This document shows, one piece after another, positions 25,507-36,013 of a stretch of 64,000 bases of DNA; the first letter of the stretch is position 1; every line of letters starts with the position of its first letter. Source of the stretch: Pseudomonas kielensis (GTDB taxonomy: Bacteria; Pseudomonadota; Gammaproteobacteria; Pseudomonadales; Pseudomonadaceae). The notes beneath the pieces are model-generated. The model was given only the letters and a program-made list of their open reading frames with translations, made no database searches and was not told the DNA's origin. Location: positions 1 to 64,000 of the forward strand of contig NZ_JACMYG010000024.1 in the NCBI RefSeq assembly GCF_014236655.1, given 5' to 3'. The translations under genes and the position numbers were made by a program.

Positions 25507-25875
25507 TACAAGAACAATAACAAGCAATGCACAAGACAATAAAAATAAGACGAATCGACTCACGCACAATAAAAACAAGACGGCGAGAGGCGTAGCTAAC
25601 TGATTCTTTTGGAGAGGCGTTGTATTTGGGGCTTGCCCCACAACCAGGCCGAGAACAACAAAAACTGCCCTAAGGCAGAGCCTGAACTGGTTGGATCGAT
25701 AGATCATTGCAGCACAGCGATCAAAGCAATCCGTTTGCTCTTGGCTCCCGATTGGGAGGGTCATGCAGGGAAAACCTCATGACGTGGGCGCGACACAAAA
25801 ACAAGAAGCCCGAAATCCATAATAAAAATAGAGCATGCAACTACTTCTTGGGGAGCTTCGGCTCCCCTTGTAGTT
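25507..25875 (+). ncRNA. crcZ: CrcZ, Hfq/Crc-sequestering small RNA
   Basis: The non-coding interval between cbrB and pcnB is the known home of crcZ. Six A-rich CA-type motifs are visible: 25513-25524, 25535-25551, 25566-25580, 25654-25665, 25797-25808 and 25821-25833 (for example AACAATAACAAG). CrcZ binds Hfq with Crc through these motifs and relieves catabolite repression. The 3' end is placed at a GGGGAGC-TTCG-GCTCCCC hairpin (25850-25867) nested in AACTAC/GTAGTT (25839-25875). This gives about 369 nt, like P. putida CrcZ as I remember it. The U-tract is weak, so the exact end is uncertain. Confidence 0.9.
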
Positions 25876-26075
25876 TCTGGCGTTTAGCCGCCTGAGACTG
25901 CGCAGTTCCCGCCTTCACGACGGCTTCGCCGGCGAACGCTGCTTCCCACGGCTCGACAGCTGCCACAGAGAACCGCGCAGCTTCCTACACCATCCCTCGA
26001 CTAAATGCTAGAATCCCGGCCCATCATGCGGTCATTCTTGGTTATGGCCGAACATTCCTTCAAACAGTGCATCCC

Positions 26076-27479
26076 ATGCTGAAGAAGCTGTTCCAGTCAT
26101 TCCGTTCTCCCAAGCGTCATACGCAACACATTCGCAGCACGCCTGAAGTGCTCAACAGCGGCCAACATTCGCTGCAAAAGGGCCAATTCAGCCGTTACGC
26201 AGTGAATATCGTCGAGCGCCTGCAGAACGCCGGTTACCAGGCTTACCTGGTCGGTGGCTGTGTGCGTGACATGTTGCTCGGCATCACCCCCAAGGATTTC
26301 GACGTCGCCACCAGCGCCACGCCGGAACAGGTTCGCGCCGAGTTTCGTAACGCGCGCATCATTGGCCGTCGCTTCAAGTTGGTGCACATCCACTTTGGCC
26401 GTGAAATCATTGAAGTGGCGACCTTCCGCGCCAATCACCCGCAAAACGACGAAGAGGAAGACAGCAACCAGTCCTCGCGCAACGAAAGCGGGCGCATTCT
26501 GCGCGACAACGTCTACGGCACCCTGGAAGAAGACGCGCAACGCCGCGACTTCACCATCAACGCCCTGTACTACGATCCGGTCAGTGAACGCATCCTCGAC
26601 TACGCCAACGGCGTACACGACATTCGCAACCACCTGATCCGCCTGATCGGCGACCCGACCCAGCGCTACCAGGAAGACCCGGTACGCATGCTGCGTGCGG
26701 TGCGGTTTGCCGCCAAGCTGAACTTCGGTATCGAGAAGCACACGGCTGCGCCGATCCGCGACCTGGCCCCCATGCTGCGGGAAATCCCGTCGGCACGCCT
26801 GTTCGAAGAAGTGTTGAAGCTATTCCTCTCGGGGCACGCGGCTGACACCTTTGAAATGCTGGTCGACCTGCAATTGTTCGATCCATTGTTCCCGGCCAGC
26901 GCCGATGCACTGGAGCACAACCCGACCTACACCCACACCCTGATCAGTGAAGCGCTGATCAACACCGACCTGCGGATCAAGCAGAACAAGCCGGTGACCC
27001 CGGCCTTCCTGTTCGCCGCCCTGCTGTGGCCCGCGCTGCCCGCCCGGGTCCTGCGCTTGCAAGACCGTGGCATGCCGCCGATCCCGGCCATGCAGGAAGC
27101 CGCGCACGAACTGATCGCCGAGCAGTGCCAGCGGATTGCCATTCCTAAACGGTTCACCATGCCGATCCGCGAGATCTGGGACATGCAGGAACGCCTGCCC
27201 CGTCGCAGTGGCAAACGCGCCGACCTGCTGCTGGACAACCCGCGCTTCCGTGCCGGCTACGACTTCCTGCTGCTGCGCGAAAGCGCTGGCGAACAGACCA
27301 ACGGCCTGGGCGAGTGGTGGACGGACTATCAGGACGCCAACGACAGCGAACGCCGTGACATGATCCGTGACCTCAGCGGCAAGGATGAAGGGACCGGCGC
27401 CGCCCCACGCAAACGTCGCCGTACCGGTGGCGCCAAGCGCAAACGTTCCGCGGACAGCACGAGCGCCTCAGGCGAGTAA
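26076..27479 (+). CDS. pcnB: Poly(A) polymerase I
   Basis: The 467-residue nucleotidyltransferase adds 3' poly(A) tails that mark RNAs for degradation. The catalytic head is seen near residues 60-75 (VGGCVRDMLLGITPKDFDVATSA, with the DxD metal site), followed by RRDFTINALYYDP and RMLRAVRFAAKLNF. The C-terminus is strongly basic (KRRRTGGAKRKRS), as in E. coli PcnB. I start at ATG 26076; an in-frame GTG lies three codons upstream. It overlaps nothing and sits four bases before folK. Confidence 0.95.
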   Translation: MLKKLFQSFRSPKRHTQHIRSTPEVLNSGQHSLQKGQFSRYAVNIVERLQNAGYQAYLVGGCVRDMLLGITPKDFDVATSATPEQVRAEFRNARIIGRRFKLVHIHFGREIIEVATFRANHPQNDEEEDSNQSSRNESGRILRDNVYGTLEEDAQRRDFTINALYYDPVSERILDYANGVHDIRNHLIRLIGDPTQRYQEDPVRMLRAVRFAAKLNFGIEKHTAAPIRDLAPMLREIPSARLFEEVLKLFLSGHAADTFEMLVDLQLFDPLFPASADALEHNPTYTHTLISEALINTDLRIKQNKPVTPAFLFAALLWPALPARVLRLQDRGMPPIPAMQEAAHELIAEQCQRIAIPKRFTMPIREIWDMQERLPRRSGKRADLLLDNPRFRAGYDFLLLRESAGEQTNGLGEWWTDYQDANDSERRDMIRDLSGKDEGTGAAPRKRRRTGGAKRKRSADSTSASGE

Positions 27480-27483
27480 GTCG

Positions 27484-27972
27484 ATGGAACGTATCTACAT
27501 CGGCATGGGCAGCAACCTCGCGGCCCCACAAGAGCAACTGCGCAACGCTGTACAGGCGTTGACGCAGTTACCCAAGACCCAGCTGACTGGCGTCTCGGCC
27601 TTCTATCAAAGCGACTCCCTGCTGCCGGGCCAGCCCCGCTACACCAACGCCGTGGCGGCGCTGGAGAGTGCCCTCACGCCTCTGGAGCTGCTCGATGCGC
27701 TGCAAGCCATCGAAAACCAGCAGGGCCGCGAACGCCTTGAGCGCTGGGGCCCGCGTACCCTCGACCTGGACATCCTGCTGTTCGGTGACCGCCTCATTGA
27801 CGAGCCTCGCCTCAAAGTCCCCCACTACCAGATGCAGGAACGGGCCTTTGTGCTCTACCCCCTGGCCGAACTGGCGCCCGCCCAGTTGGAACTGGCGGAC
27901 GGCCGGCGCTTGAGCGACCTGCTGGCGGCTTGCCCATTTGTCGGCCTGGATCGCCTGGCCACTGGCGATTAA
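27484..27972 (+). CDS. folK: HPPK, 2-amino-4-hydroxy-6-hydroxymethyldihydropteridine pyrophosphokinase
   Basis: The 162-residue enzyme transfers pyrophosphate from ATP to the pterin in folate synthesis. Family signatures are present: YIGMGSNL at the N-terminus, YTNAVAAL, the RWGPRTLDLDILLFG block with the metal-binding aspartates, and VPHYQMQERAFVL. The ATG at 27484 lies just after the pcnB stop, so the pair is co-transcribed, as is usual in gamma-proteobacteria. Confidence 0.96.
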   Translation: MERIYIGMGSNLAAPQEQLRNAVQALTQLPKTQLTGVSAFYQSDSLLPGQPRYTNAVAALESALTPLELLDALQAIENQQGRERLERWGPRTLDLDILLFGDRLIDEPRLKVPHYQMQERAFVLYPLAELAPAQLELADGRRLSDLLAACPFVGLDRLATGD

Positions 27973-28045
27973 TCCTACAGAGAACTCCGCTCTCTGCTGA
28001 ATCGCATCAGTAACGCCGGTAACACCCAGGCGGTAACACATCCAA

Positions 28046-28075
28046 TTGACTTCCCGAGTTCTCATCACGACTATA
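28046..28075 (+). promoter_or_regulatory. Candidate promoter of panB-panC
   Basis: TTGACT (28046-28051), 18-base spacer, ACTATA (28070-28075), about 140 bases upstream of panB. It is moderate by eye, but it is the best match in the 245-base gap. Confidence 0.35.
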
Positions 28076-28217
28076 GGCGTCCCGCTGCCGCCAACCCGGC
28101 ACCAAGGGCGCAATCCAGGCTTTTCAAGCACGACAAAAGACCGTGCGCCTGAGTCCATGAAGAATCACGCGCGTTACTCGCAGTAGTTTCCCAAGCGCCT
28201 GAACGAGGATCCTTTTC

Positions 28218-29018
28218 ATGCCAGCTATTACTCTCACCACCCTGCAGTCCCTCAAGCAGAAAGGTGAAAAAATCACCATGCTGACCTGCTACGACGCCAC
28301 GTTTGCCCACGCCTGCAATGAGGCCGGTGTAGAAGTGTTACTGGTGGGCGACTCCCTTGGCATGGTGTTGCAAGGCCATGACAGCACCCTGCCCGTCACG
28401 ACGGCCGAGATGGCGTACCACGTGGCCTGCGTCAAGCGCGGCAACACCGATGCGCTGATCCTCGCCGACCTGCCGTTCATGGCCAACGCCACGATCGAGC
28501 AAACCATGATCAACAGCGCCCAGCTGATGCAGGCCGGCGCACACATGGTCAAGGTCGAAGGTGCACTGTGGCTGGCCGATTCGATTCGCTTGCTGGCCGA
28601 GCGTGGGGTTCCGGTGTGCGCGCACATGGGACTGACTCCACAGGCGGTGAACATCCTGGGCGGCTATAAGGTCCAGGGTCGCAACGAGAACCAGGCGCGG
28701 CAGATGCGTGCCGACGCCATTGCCCTGGAACAGGCCGGTGCCTCGATGCTGTTGCTCGAATGTGTGCCGAGCGAACTGGCCCTGGAAATCTCCCAGGCGG
28801 TGAAGATCCCGGTAATCGGTATCGGTGCCGGCAGCGGAACCGACGGCCAGGTGCTGGTCCTGCATGACATGCTCGGCCTGTCGCTCACCGGCCGTGCGCC
28901 CAAGTTCGTGAAGAACTTCATGGCCGGCCAGGAGAGCATCCACGCAGCCCTCAGCGCTTACGTCACGCAAGTCAAAGCCGTGACCTTCCCGGGCGCTGAA
29001 CACGGATTTTCTGCATGA
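28218..29018 (+). CDS. panB: Ketopantoate hydroxymethyltransferase
   Basis: The 266-residue TIM-barrel enzyme uses methylene-tetrahydrofolate to hydroxymethylate 2-oxoisovalerate, the first step to pantothenate and CoA. Recognisable motifs are TCYDATFAHACNEAGVEVLLVGDSLGMV (metal-binding Asp), HMGLTPQ and the catalytic-glutamate strand LLLECVPSELA. GAGGATCC-type spacing before ATG 28218 is acceptable. It overlaps panC by four bases (ATGA). Its substrate comes from the ilv pathway encoded elsewhere in this window. Confidence 0.97.
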   Translation: MPAITLTTLQSLKQKGEKITMLTCYDATFAHACNEAGVEVLLVGDSLGMVLQGHDSTLPVTTAEMAYHVACVKRGNTDALILADLPFMANATIEQTMINSAQLMQAGAHMVKVEGALWLADSIRLLAERGVPVCAHMGLTPQAVNILGGYKVQGRNENQARQMRADAIALEQAGASMLLLECVPSELALEISQAVKIPVIGIGAGSGTDGQVLVLHDMLGLSLTGRAPKFVKNFMAGQESIHAALSAYVTQVKAVTFPGAEHGFSA

Positions 29019-29875
29019 ACACCGTCAAGACCGTACGTGAACTGCGGGCCGCGGTTGCCCGCGCGCGCAGCGAAGGCAAGCGCATCGGCTTCGTCCCGAC
29101 CATGGGCAACCTGCACAGCGGCCACATGGCCCTGATCACCAAGGCCGCCCAGCGGGTGGATTTCGTGGTCGCGAGTATTTTCGTCAACCCGTTGCAGTTC
29201 GGCGCGGGCGAAGACCTGGACAAGTACCCGCGGACCCTGGCCGCCGATCAGGAGCAACTGCTGCAAGCCGGTTGCCACCTGCTGTTCGCGCCGACCGTCG
29301 AGCAAATGTACCCCGACGGCATGGCCAGTCAGACCCGCGTCAGTGTCCCGAACCTGGCAGAAGGCTTGTGCGGCGCCAGCCGTCCCGGGCATTTCGACGG
29401 CGTGGCGACGGTGGTCAGCAAGCTGTTCAACATGGTCCAGCCGGACCTCGCCGTGTTCGGCCAGAAAGACTTCCAGCAACTGGCGGTGATCCGCGCGCTG
29501 GTGCACGACCTGAACATGCCGATCCAGATCATTGGCGAGCCCACCGTTCGCGCCGCCGATGGCCTGGCCCTGTCGTCGCGCAATGGCTTCCTCGATGAGC
29601 AACAACGGGCCGTGGCCCCCGTGGTGTATCGCACCCTGAAGAACATTGCCGATGCCATCGTGCAGGGGCGACGCGATTACCCGGCGTTGCTGCAGGCACA
29701 GATCCAGCAGCTCGAAGCGGCTGGCTTGCGTCCTGACTACCTGGAGATTCGCCACGCGCAGAGCCTGCGCCCGGCGACCCCCGAAGATCGCGACCTGGTG
29801 ATCCTGGTGGCAGCCTTCCTCGGCACCACCCGCCTGATCGACAACCTGCACCTGAACCTCGATACACCCGCCTGA
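29015..29875 (+). CDS. panC: Pantothenate synthetase (pantoate-beta-alanine ligase)
   Basis: The 286-residue ATP-dependent ligase joins pantoate and beta-alanine. Signature segments are VPTMGNLHSGHMAL (HIGH-like), SIFVNPLQFGAGEDLDKYPRT, the FGQKDFQQLAVI loop and LSSRNGFL (KMSKS-like). It is translationally coupled to panB. No panD (aspartate decarboxylase supplying beta-alanine) follows; the next gene is pgi. Confidence 0.97.
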   Translation: MNTVKTVRELRAAVARARSEGKRIGFVPTMGNLHSGHMALITKAAQRVDFVVASIFVNPLQFGAGEDLDKYPRTLAADQEQLLQAGCHLLFAPTVEQMYPDGMASQTRVSVPNLAEGLCGASRPGHFDGVATVVSKLFNMVQPDLAVFGQKDFQQLAVIRALVHDLNMPIQIIGEPTVRAADGLALSSRNGFLDEQQRAVAPVVYRTLKNIADAIVQGRRDYPALLQAQIQQLEAAGLRPDYLEIRHAQSLRPATPEDRDLVILVAAFLGTTRLIDNLHLNLDTPA

Positions 29876-29891
29876 ACCCCGCACGCCCCCC

Positions 29892-29982
29892 CCTGCAGGA
29901 GCGAGCTTGCTCGCGATGACGGCATGTCAGTCAATGAGCTGTAGAATCTGACGGCCTCATCGCGAGCAAGCTCGCGCCCACC
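29892..29982. repeat. REPIN between panC and pgi
   Basis: GAGCGAGCTTGCTCGCGATG on the left and TCATCGCGAGCAAGCTCGCG on the right form an inverted pair of REPs with about 40 bases between them. Confidence 0.88.
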
Positions 29983-30142
29983 ACAAAGCCAAGACAGATG
30001 CCCCCCTCAAGGTTTACTGTTATCGGCCTGCGTTTTTTAATCGTGTCTTCGTCGTATTACCGGATAATATCTGCCGCCCGGCAGGATGTTCCGGGCTTTT
30101 CAGTGTCCTAAAGGCAGTTCAAGTAAAAGGAAACCCGCAGCG

Positions 30143-31807
30143 ATGGCGTACTACCGCAACCCTCAAGACGTTACCGCTCTGCCAGCCTGGCAGGCGCTGA
30201 ATGATCACCGCCAAGCCATGCAGGATTTCAGCATGCGTGAAGCGTTCAATGCCGACCCGCAGCGTTTCACCCAGTTCACCCTGAGCAGCTGTGGGCTGTT
30301 CCTCGACTATTCGAAAAACCTGATCAACGAGCAAACCCGCAACCTGCTGGTGGACCTGGCGAACGAAGCCGGCCTGCAGGACGCCATCAAGGCCTTGTTC
30401 AGCGGCGAAATCGTCAACGCCTCCGAAGGCCGTCCGGCGCTGCACACCGCCCTGCGCCGTCCGGTGGGCGACAAGCTGTCGGTCAACGGCGTCAACGTGA
30501 TGCCGGAAGTGCACAAGGTACTGAACCAGATCACCGACATGGTCGGGCGTATCCATGACGGCCTGTGGCGCGGCTACACCGAAAAACCGATCACCGACGT
30601 GGTGAACATCGGTATCGGCGGCTCGTTCCTCGGCCCGGAGCTGGTCTCCGAGGCCCTGCTGTCCTACGCACAGAAAGGCGTACGCTGCCACTACCTGGCG
30701 AACATCGACGGCAGTGAGTTCCACGAGTTGGCCCTGAAGCTGCGCGCCGAAACCACGCTGTTCATCGTTTCGTCGAAATCCTTCAACACCCTGGAAACCC
30801 TGAAAAACGCCCAGGCCGCTCGCGCCTGGTATCTGGCCCAGGGTGGCTCGGAAGCCGAGCTGTATCGCCACTTCATCGCGGTCTCGAGCAACAACGCCGC
30901 CGCCGTGGCTTTCGGTATTCGCGAAGAAAACATTTTCCCGATGTGGGACTGGGTTGGCGGTCGTTATTCGCTGTGGTCGGCCATCGGCCTGCCGATTGCC
31001 CTGGCGATCGGCATGTCCAACTTCAAGGAACTGCTGTCCGGTGCCTACACCATGGACCAGCACTTCCAGAGCGCGCCGTTCGAGCAGAACATGCCGGTGC
31101 TCCTGGCCCTGCTGGGCGTGTGGTACGGCAACTTCTGGGGCGCACAGAGCCACGCGATCCTGCCGTACGACCACTACCTGCGCAACATCACCAAGCACCT
31201 GCAACAACTGGACATGGAATCCAACGGCAAGAGCGTGCGCCAGGACGGCACGCCCGTGTCCACCGATACCGGCCCGGTGATCTGGGGCGGCGTGGGGTGC
31301 AACGGACAGCACGCCTACCACCAGTTGCTGCACCAGGGCACCCAATTGATCCCGGCCGACTTCATTGTGCCGATCGTCAGCTTCAACCCGGTAGCGGATC
31401 ACCATCAGTGGCTGTACGCCAACTGCCTGTCGCAAAGCCAGGCGCTGATGCTGGGCAAGACCCTGGCCGAAGCGCAAGCCGAGCTGCGTGACAAGGGCAT
31501 GAGCGAAGAGCAGATCGAGAAACTCGCACCGCACAAGGTGATCCCGGGCAACCGTCCGAGCAACACCCTGGTGGTCGAGCGCATCAGCCCACGGCGCCTC
31601 GGCGCACTGGTAGCGATGTACGAGCACAAGGTCTTCGTGCAGAGCGTGATCTGGGGCATCAACGCATTCGACCAATGGGGCGTGGAGCTGGGCAAGGAAC
31701 TGGGCAAAGGCGTCTACAACCGTCTGGTGGGCAGCGAAGAAGCCCCTGCCGACGATGCCTCGACCCAGGGCTTGATCAACTACTTCCGCGGGCGTCACCG
31801 CGGTTGA
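30143..31807 (+). CDS. pgi: Glucose-6-phosphate isomerase
   Basis: The 554-residue enzyme interconverts glucose-6-phosphate and fructose-6-phosphate. PGI motifs are present: GIGGSFLGPELVSEAL, SKSFNTLETL, the catalytic-glutamate block VGGRYSLWSAIGLP and the C-terminal GIN-AFDQWGVELGKELG. In pseudomonads lacking phosphofructokinase it feeds fructose-derived carbon back into the Entner-Doudoroff cycle (family knowledge). The start ATG 30143 follows AAAAGGAAA; an upstream in-frame start lacks a ribosome-binding site. Confidence 0.96.
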   Translation: MAYYRNPQDVTALPAWQALNDHRQAMQDFSMREAFNADPQRFTQFTLSSCGLFLDYSKNLINEQTRNLLVDLANEAGLQDAIKALFSGEIVNASEGRPALHTALRRPVGDKLSVNGVNVMPEVHKVLNQITDMVGRIHDGLWRGYTEKPITDVVNIGIGGSFLGPELVSEALLSYAQKGVRCHYLANIDGSEFHELALKLRAETTLFIVSSKSFNTLETLKNAQAARAWYLAQGGSEAELYRHFIAVSSNNAAAVAFGIREENIFPMWDWVGGRYSLWSAIGLPIALAIGMSNFKELLSGAYTMDQHFQSAPFEQNMPVLLALLGVWYGNFWGAQSHAILPYDHYLRNITKHLQQLDMESNGKSVRQDGTPVSTDTGPVIWGGVGCNGQHAYHQLLHQGTQLIPADFIVPIVSFNPVADHHQWLYANCLSQSQALMLGKTLAEAQAELRDKGMSEEQIEKLAPHKVIPGNRPSNTLVVERISPRRLGALVAMYEHKVFVQSVIWGINAFDQWGVELGKELGKGVYNRLVGSEEAPADDASTQGLINYFRGRHRG

Positions 31808-31828
31808 TCTGAAGCCACACGGCTAACC

Positions 31829-31873
31829 CTGTGGGAGCGAGTCGGGCGGTCCTCCGTCTGTTCGCTCCCACAG
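31829..31873. repeat. REP-like hairpin, probable pgi terminator
   Basis: CTGTGGGAGCGA (31829-31840) pairs with TCGCTCCCACAG (31862-31873) around a 21-base loop, followed by TCGTTTT. The arms are REP-derived. It lies 21 bases after pgi. Confidence 0.7.
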
Positions 31874-31955
31874 TCGTTTTAGCCCATGACTTGAACCCAC
31901 TGATCACTCGGCGCATCTTTATCTCTTGTGGCCAAGACAAGAATAAGGAACCGTC

Positions 31956-33893
<1,938 letters not shown>

Positions 33894-33947
33894 ATCCGCT
33901 GCGGCCTGTGGGCCGCAGCCTTTTTCTGCTGTCGCCAACGAGTTGTC

Positions 33948-34817
33948 ATGGAATTCATTCGTACCCGCATTGAAACCCAGATCATGAGCCTGAGCGGACT
34001 GTCCCTGGGCAAGCTCGACCTGGAGAACCCCAAGGGCGATCCCGGCCTGTTCGGCCCCGACTCGGTGAGCTGGCAGGTCCACGGTGACTTCAGCAGCATG
34101 CTCATCGGCGGCATCAGTGCCTTGATGCTGCAGGCCTTGCACCCGCTGGCGCTGGCCGGCGTCTGGGACCATTCGAACTTTCGCCAGGACATGCTCGGGC
34201 GCCTGCGTCGCACCGGGCAGTTCATCTCCGGCACCACCTTCGGCTCACGGCAGGACGCCGAATGGCTGATCGAAAAAGTGCGCACCATCCACCTGCAAGT
34301 GGTCGGCACCGCCCCCGATGGCCGCGCCTACGCCGCCAGCGACCCGGACCTGCTGACCTGGGTGCACGTGGCCGAAGTCAGCAACTTCCTCGCCGCTCAC
34401 CTGCGCTACCGCAATCCGCACCTTTCAGGCGCCGACCAGGACCGTTATTACGCCGAGATCGCGCTGATCGCCGAACGCTTGGGCGCCCGTGAGGTGCCGC
34501 GCTCGCGCCAGCAAGTCGCCGATTACCTGGAACGGATCCGTCCACAACTGCTGTGCGACGAACGCAGTCGGGAAGTGTTGCGCCTGCTGTTGAACGCGCC
34601 CGCCCCCAGTCGTCTCGCCAAACCCTTTGGCGGGCTGATGATGCAGGCCGGGATCGACCTGTTGCCGGACTGGGCCAGCGCCATGCTCGACGTCAGCCAG
34701 AGCCCGCTGCAACGGCAACTGATCCGCGCCAGCATCAACCGCAGTGCGCCGATGCTGCGCTGGGCGGTGCGTAATGGCTCGGTGCAGCGCGCCAAGCGAC
34801 GTATGGGGCTGTTGTAG
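33948..34817 (+). CDS. Oxygenase MpaB family protein (DUF2236)
   Basis: The 289-residue soluble protein is of the MpaB/latex-clearing-protein (DUF2236) family, helical proteins of which some bind haem b and cleave oxidatively. Seen here are WQVHGDFSSMLIGGISALMLQALHPLALAGVWDHSNF near residues 45-80 and LTWVHVAEVSNFLAAHLRY near 142-160, whose histidines could be haem ligands. There is no signal peptide. Substrate unknown. It sits 54 bases after acs and could be co-transcribed. Confidence 0.8.
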   Translation: MEFIRTRIETQIMSLSGLSLGKLDLENPKGDPGLFGPDSVSWQVHGDFSSMLIGGISALMLQALHPLALAGVWDHSNFRQDMLGRLRRTGQFISGTTFGSRQDAEWLIEKVRTIHLQVVGTAPDGRAYAASDPDLLTWVHVAEVSNFLAAHLRYRNPHLSGADQDRYYAEIALIAERLGAREVPRSRQQVADYLERIRPQLLCDERSREVLRLLLNAPAPSRLAKPFGGLMMQAGIDLLPDWASAMLDVSQSPLQRQLIRASINRSAPMLRWAVRNGSVQRAKRRMGLL

Positions 34818-34903
34818 GTCCGGGCGCAAACGTGCTCACCCCTCCAGAGAAGCCCCATAGCTGTTAAACTCTCGCGCCCAATTCCCCCTGCAAGGCGCTA
34901 CGC

Positions 34904-35920
34904 ATGTCTTCCTTGAATCAGGCGCTGCGCGCCGCCCTCGATCATCGCCAAGACTTGCTCGCCGAGCTCCACCAGCAAGGCACCGACTGCTATCGCCTGT
35001 TCCATGGCAGCCAGGAAGGTGCCGGTGGCCTGACCGTCGACCGTTACGGCCCGCAGTTGCTGGTGCAGAGTTTTCACCAGGCGCTGGAGCGCGACGCCCT
35101 GCTGGCGTTGCACGCCACGGTCAATCAACAGCTGGGCCTCGACACCCTGCTGGTCTACAACGACCGCTCCCGGGGCAATTCGCGCATCGACCGTGAAGAC
35201 ACCGTGTACCGCGCCGACGAGGCCGCGCTGGCAGACATGGTCGGCCACGAGTGGGGCCTGAACTACCGTGTGCGCGGGCGCCACGCCGGGCAGGACCCGC
35301 TGCTGTTTCTCGACCTGCGCAATGCCCGTGGCTGGGTCAAGCAACATAGCCAGGGCAAGAGTGTGCTGAACCTGTTCGCCTACACCTGTGGAGTCGGCCT
35401 GAGTGCCGCCGCCGGTGGCGCGCGCGAAGTGTGCAACCTGGATTTCGCCGAGGGCAACCTGGCGGTCGGCCGGGAGAACGGTCAGCTCAACCCACAGTTG
35501 CCGGGCATGCAGTTCGTCCAGTCCGATTACTTCCCGGCGATCCGTCAATTGGCCGGCCTGCCAATCAGCCAGCGCCGTGGACAAAAGCTGCCCAGCTACC
35601 CGCGCCTGGAACAACGCCAATACGACCTGGTACTGCTCGACCCACCGGCCTGGGCGAAAAGCGCGTTCGGCACCGTAGACCTGCTACGCGACTACCAGAG
35701 CCTGCTGAAACCGGCGCTGCTCAGCACCGCGGACAATGGCGTACTGATCTGCTGCAACAACCTGGCGAAAGTCAGCATGGACGACTGGCGTGAGCAGGTG
35801 CTGCGGTGCGCGGAAAAAGCCGGGCGCCCGGTGCGCGAATGCACGGTGCTGCCGCCGGCCGCCGATTTCCCCTCGATGGATCAGCAACCACCGCTCAAAA
35901 CCCTGATTCTGCAGCTCTGA
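34904..35920 (+). CDS. Class I SAM-dependent methyltransferase, RlmI-like (23S rRNA)
   Basis: The 338-residue protein has a SAM-binding Rossmann core (VLNLFAYTCGVGLSAAAGG near residue 155) and the catalytic-type motif LVLLDPPAWAKS near residue 243, of the Methyltrans_SAM (PF10672) type that methylates cytosine in 23S rRNA. The N-terminal part is shorter than in E. coli RlmI, with no clear PUA domain, but the LTVDRYGPQLLVQSF segment is family-like. The exact target nucleotide cannot be told. Confidence 0.82.
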   Translation: MSSLNQALRAALDHRQDLLAELHQQGTDCYRLFHGSQEGAGGLTVDRYGPQLLVQSFHQALERDALLALHATVNQQLGLDTLLVYNDRSRGNSRIDREDTVYRADEAALADMVGHEWGLNYRVRGRHAGQDPLLFLDLRNARGWVKQHSQGKSVLNLFAYTCGVGLSAAAGGAREVCNLDFAEGNLAVGRENGQLNPQLPGMQFVQSDYFPAIRQLAGLPISQRRGQKLPSYPRLEQRQYDLVLLDPPAWAKSAFGTVDLLRDYQSLLKPALLSTADNGVLICCNNLAKVSMDDWREQVLRCAEKAGRPVRECTVLPPAADFPSMDQQPPLKTLILQL

Positions 35921-36013
35921 GTCGCGGCGCCGGAATCTGAATAATCCTGATCGAGGTCATTGCTTCGGAACCAGAATCGCGTGCCATACTCCAAGGCACT
36001 CCGATTCAGACAG

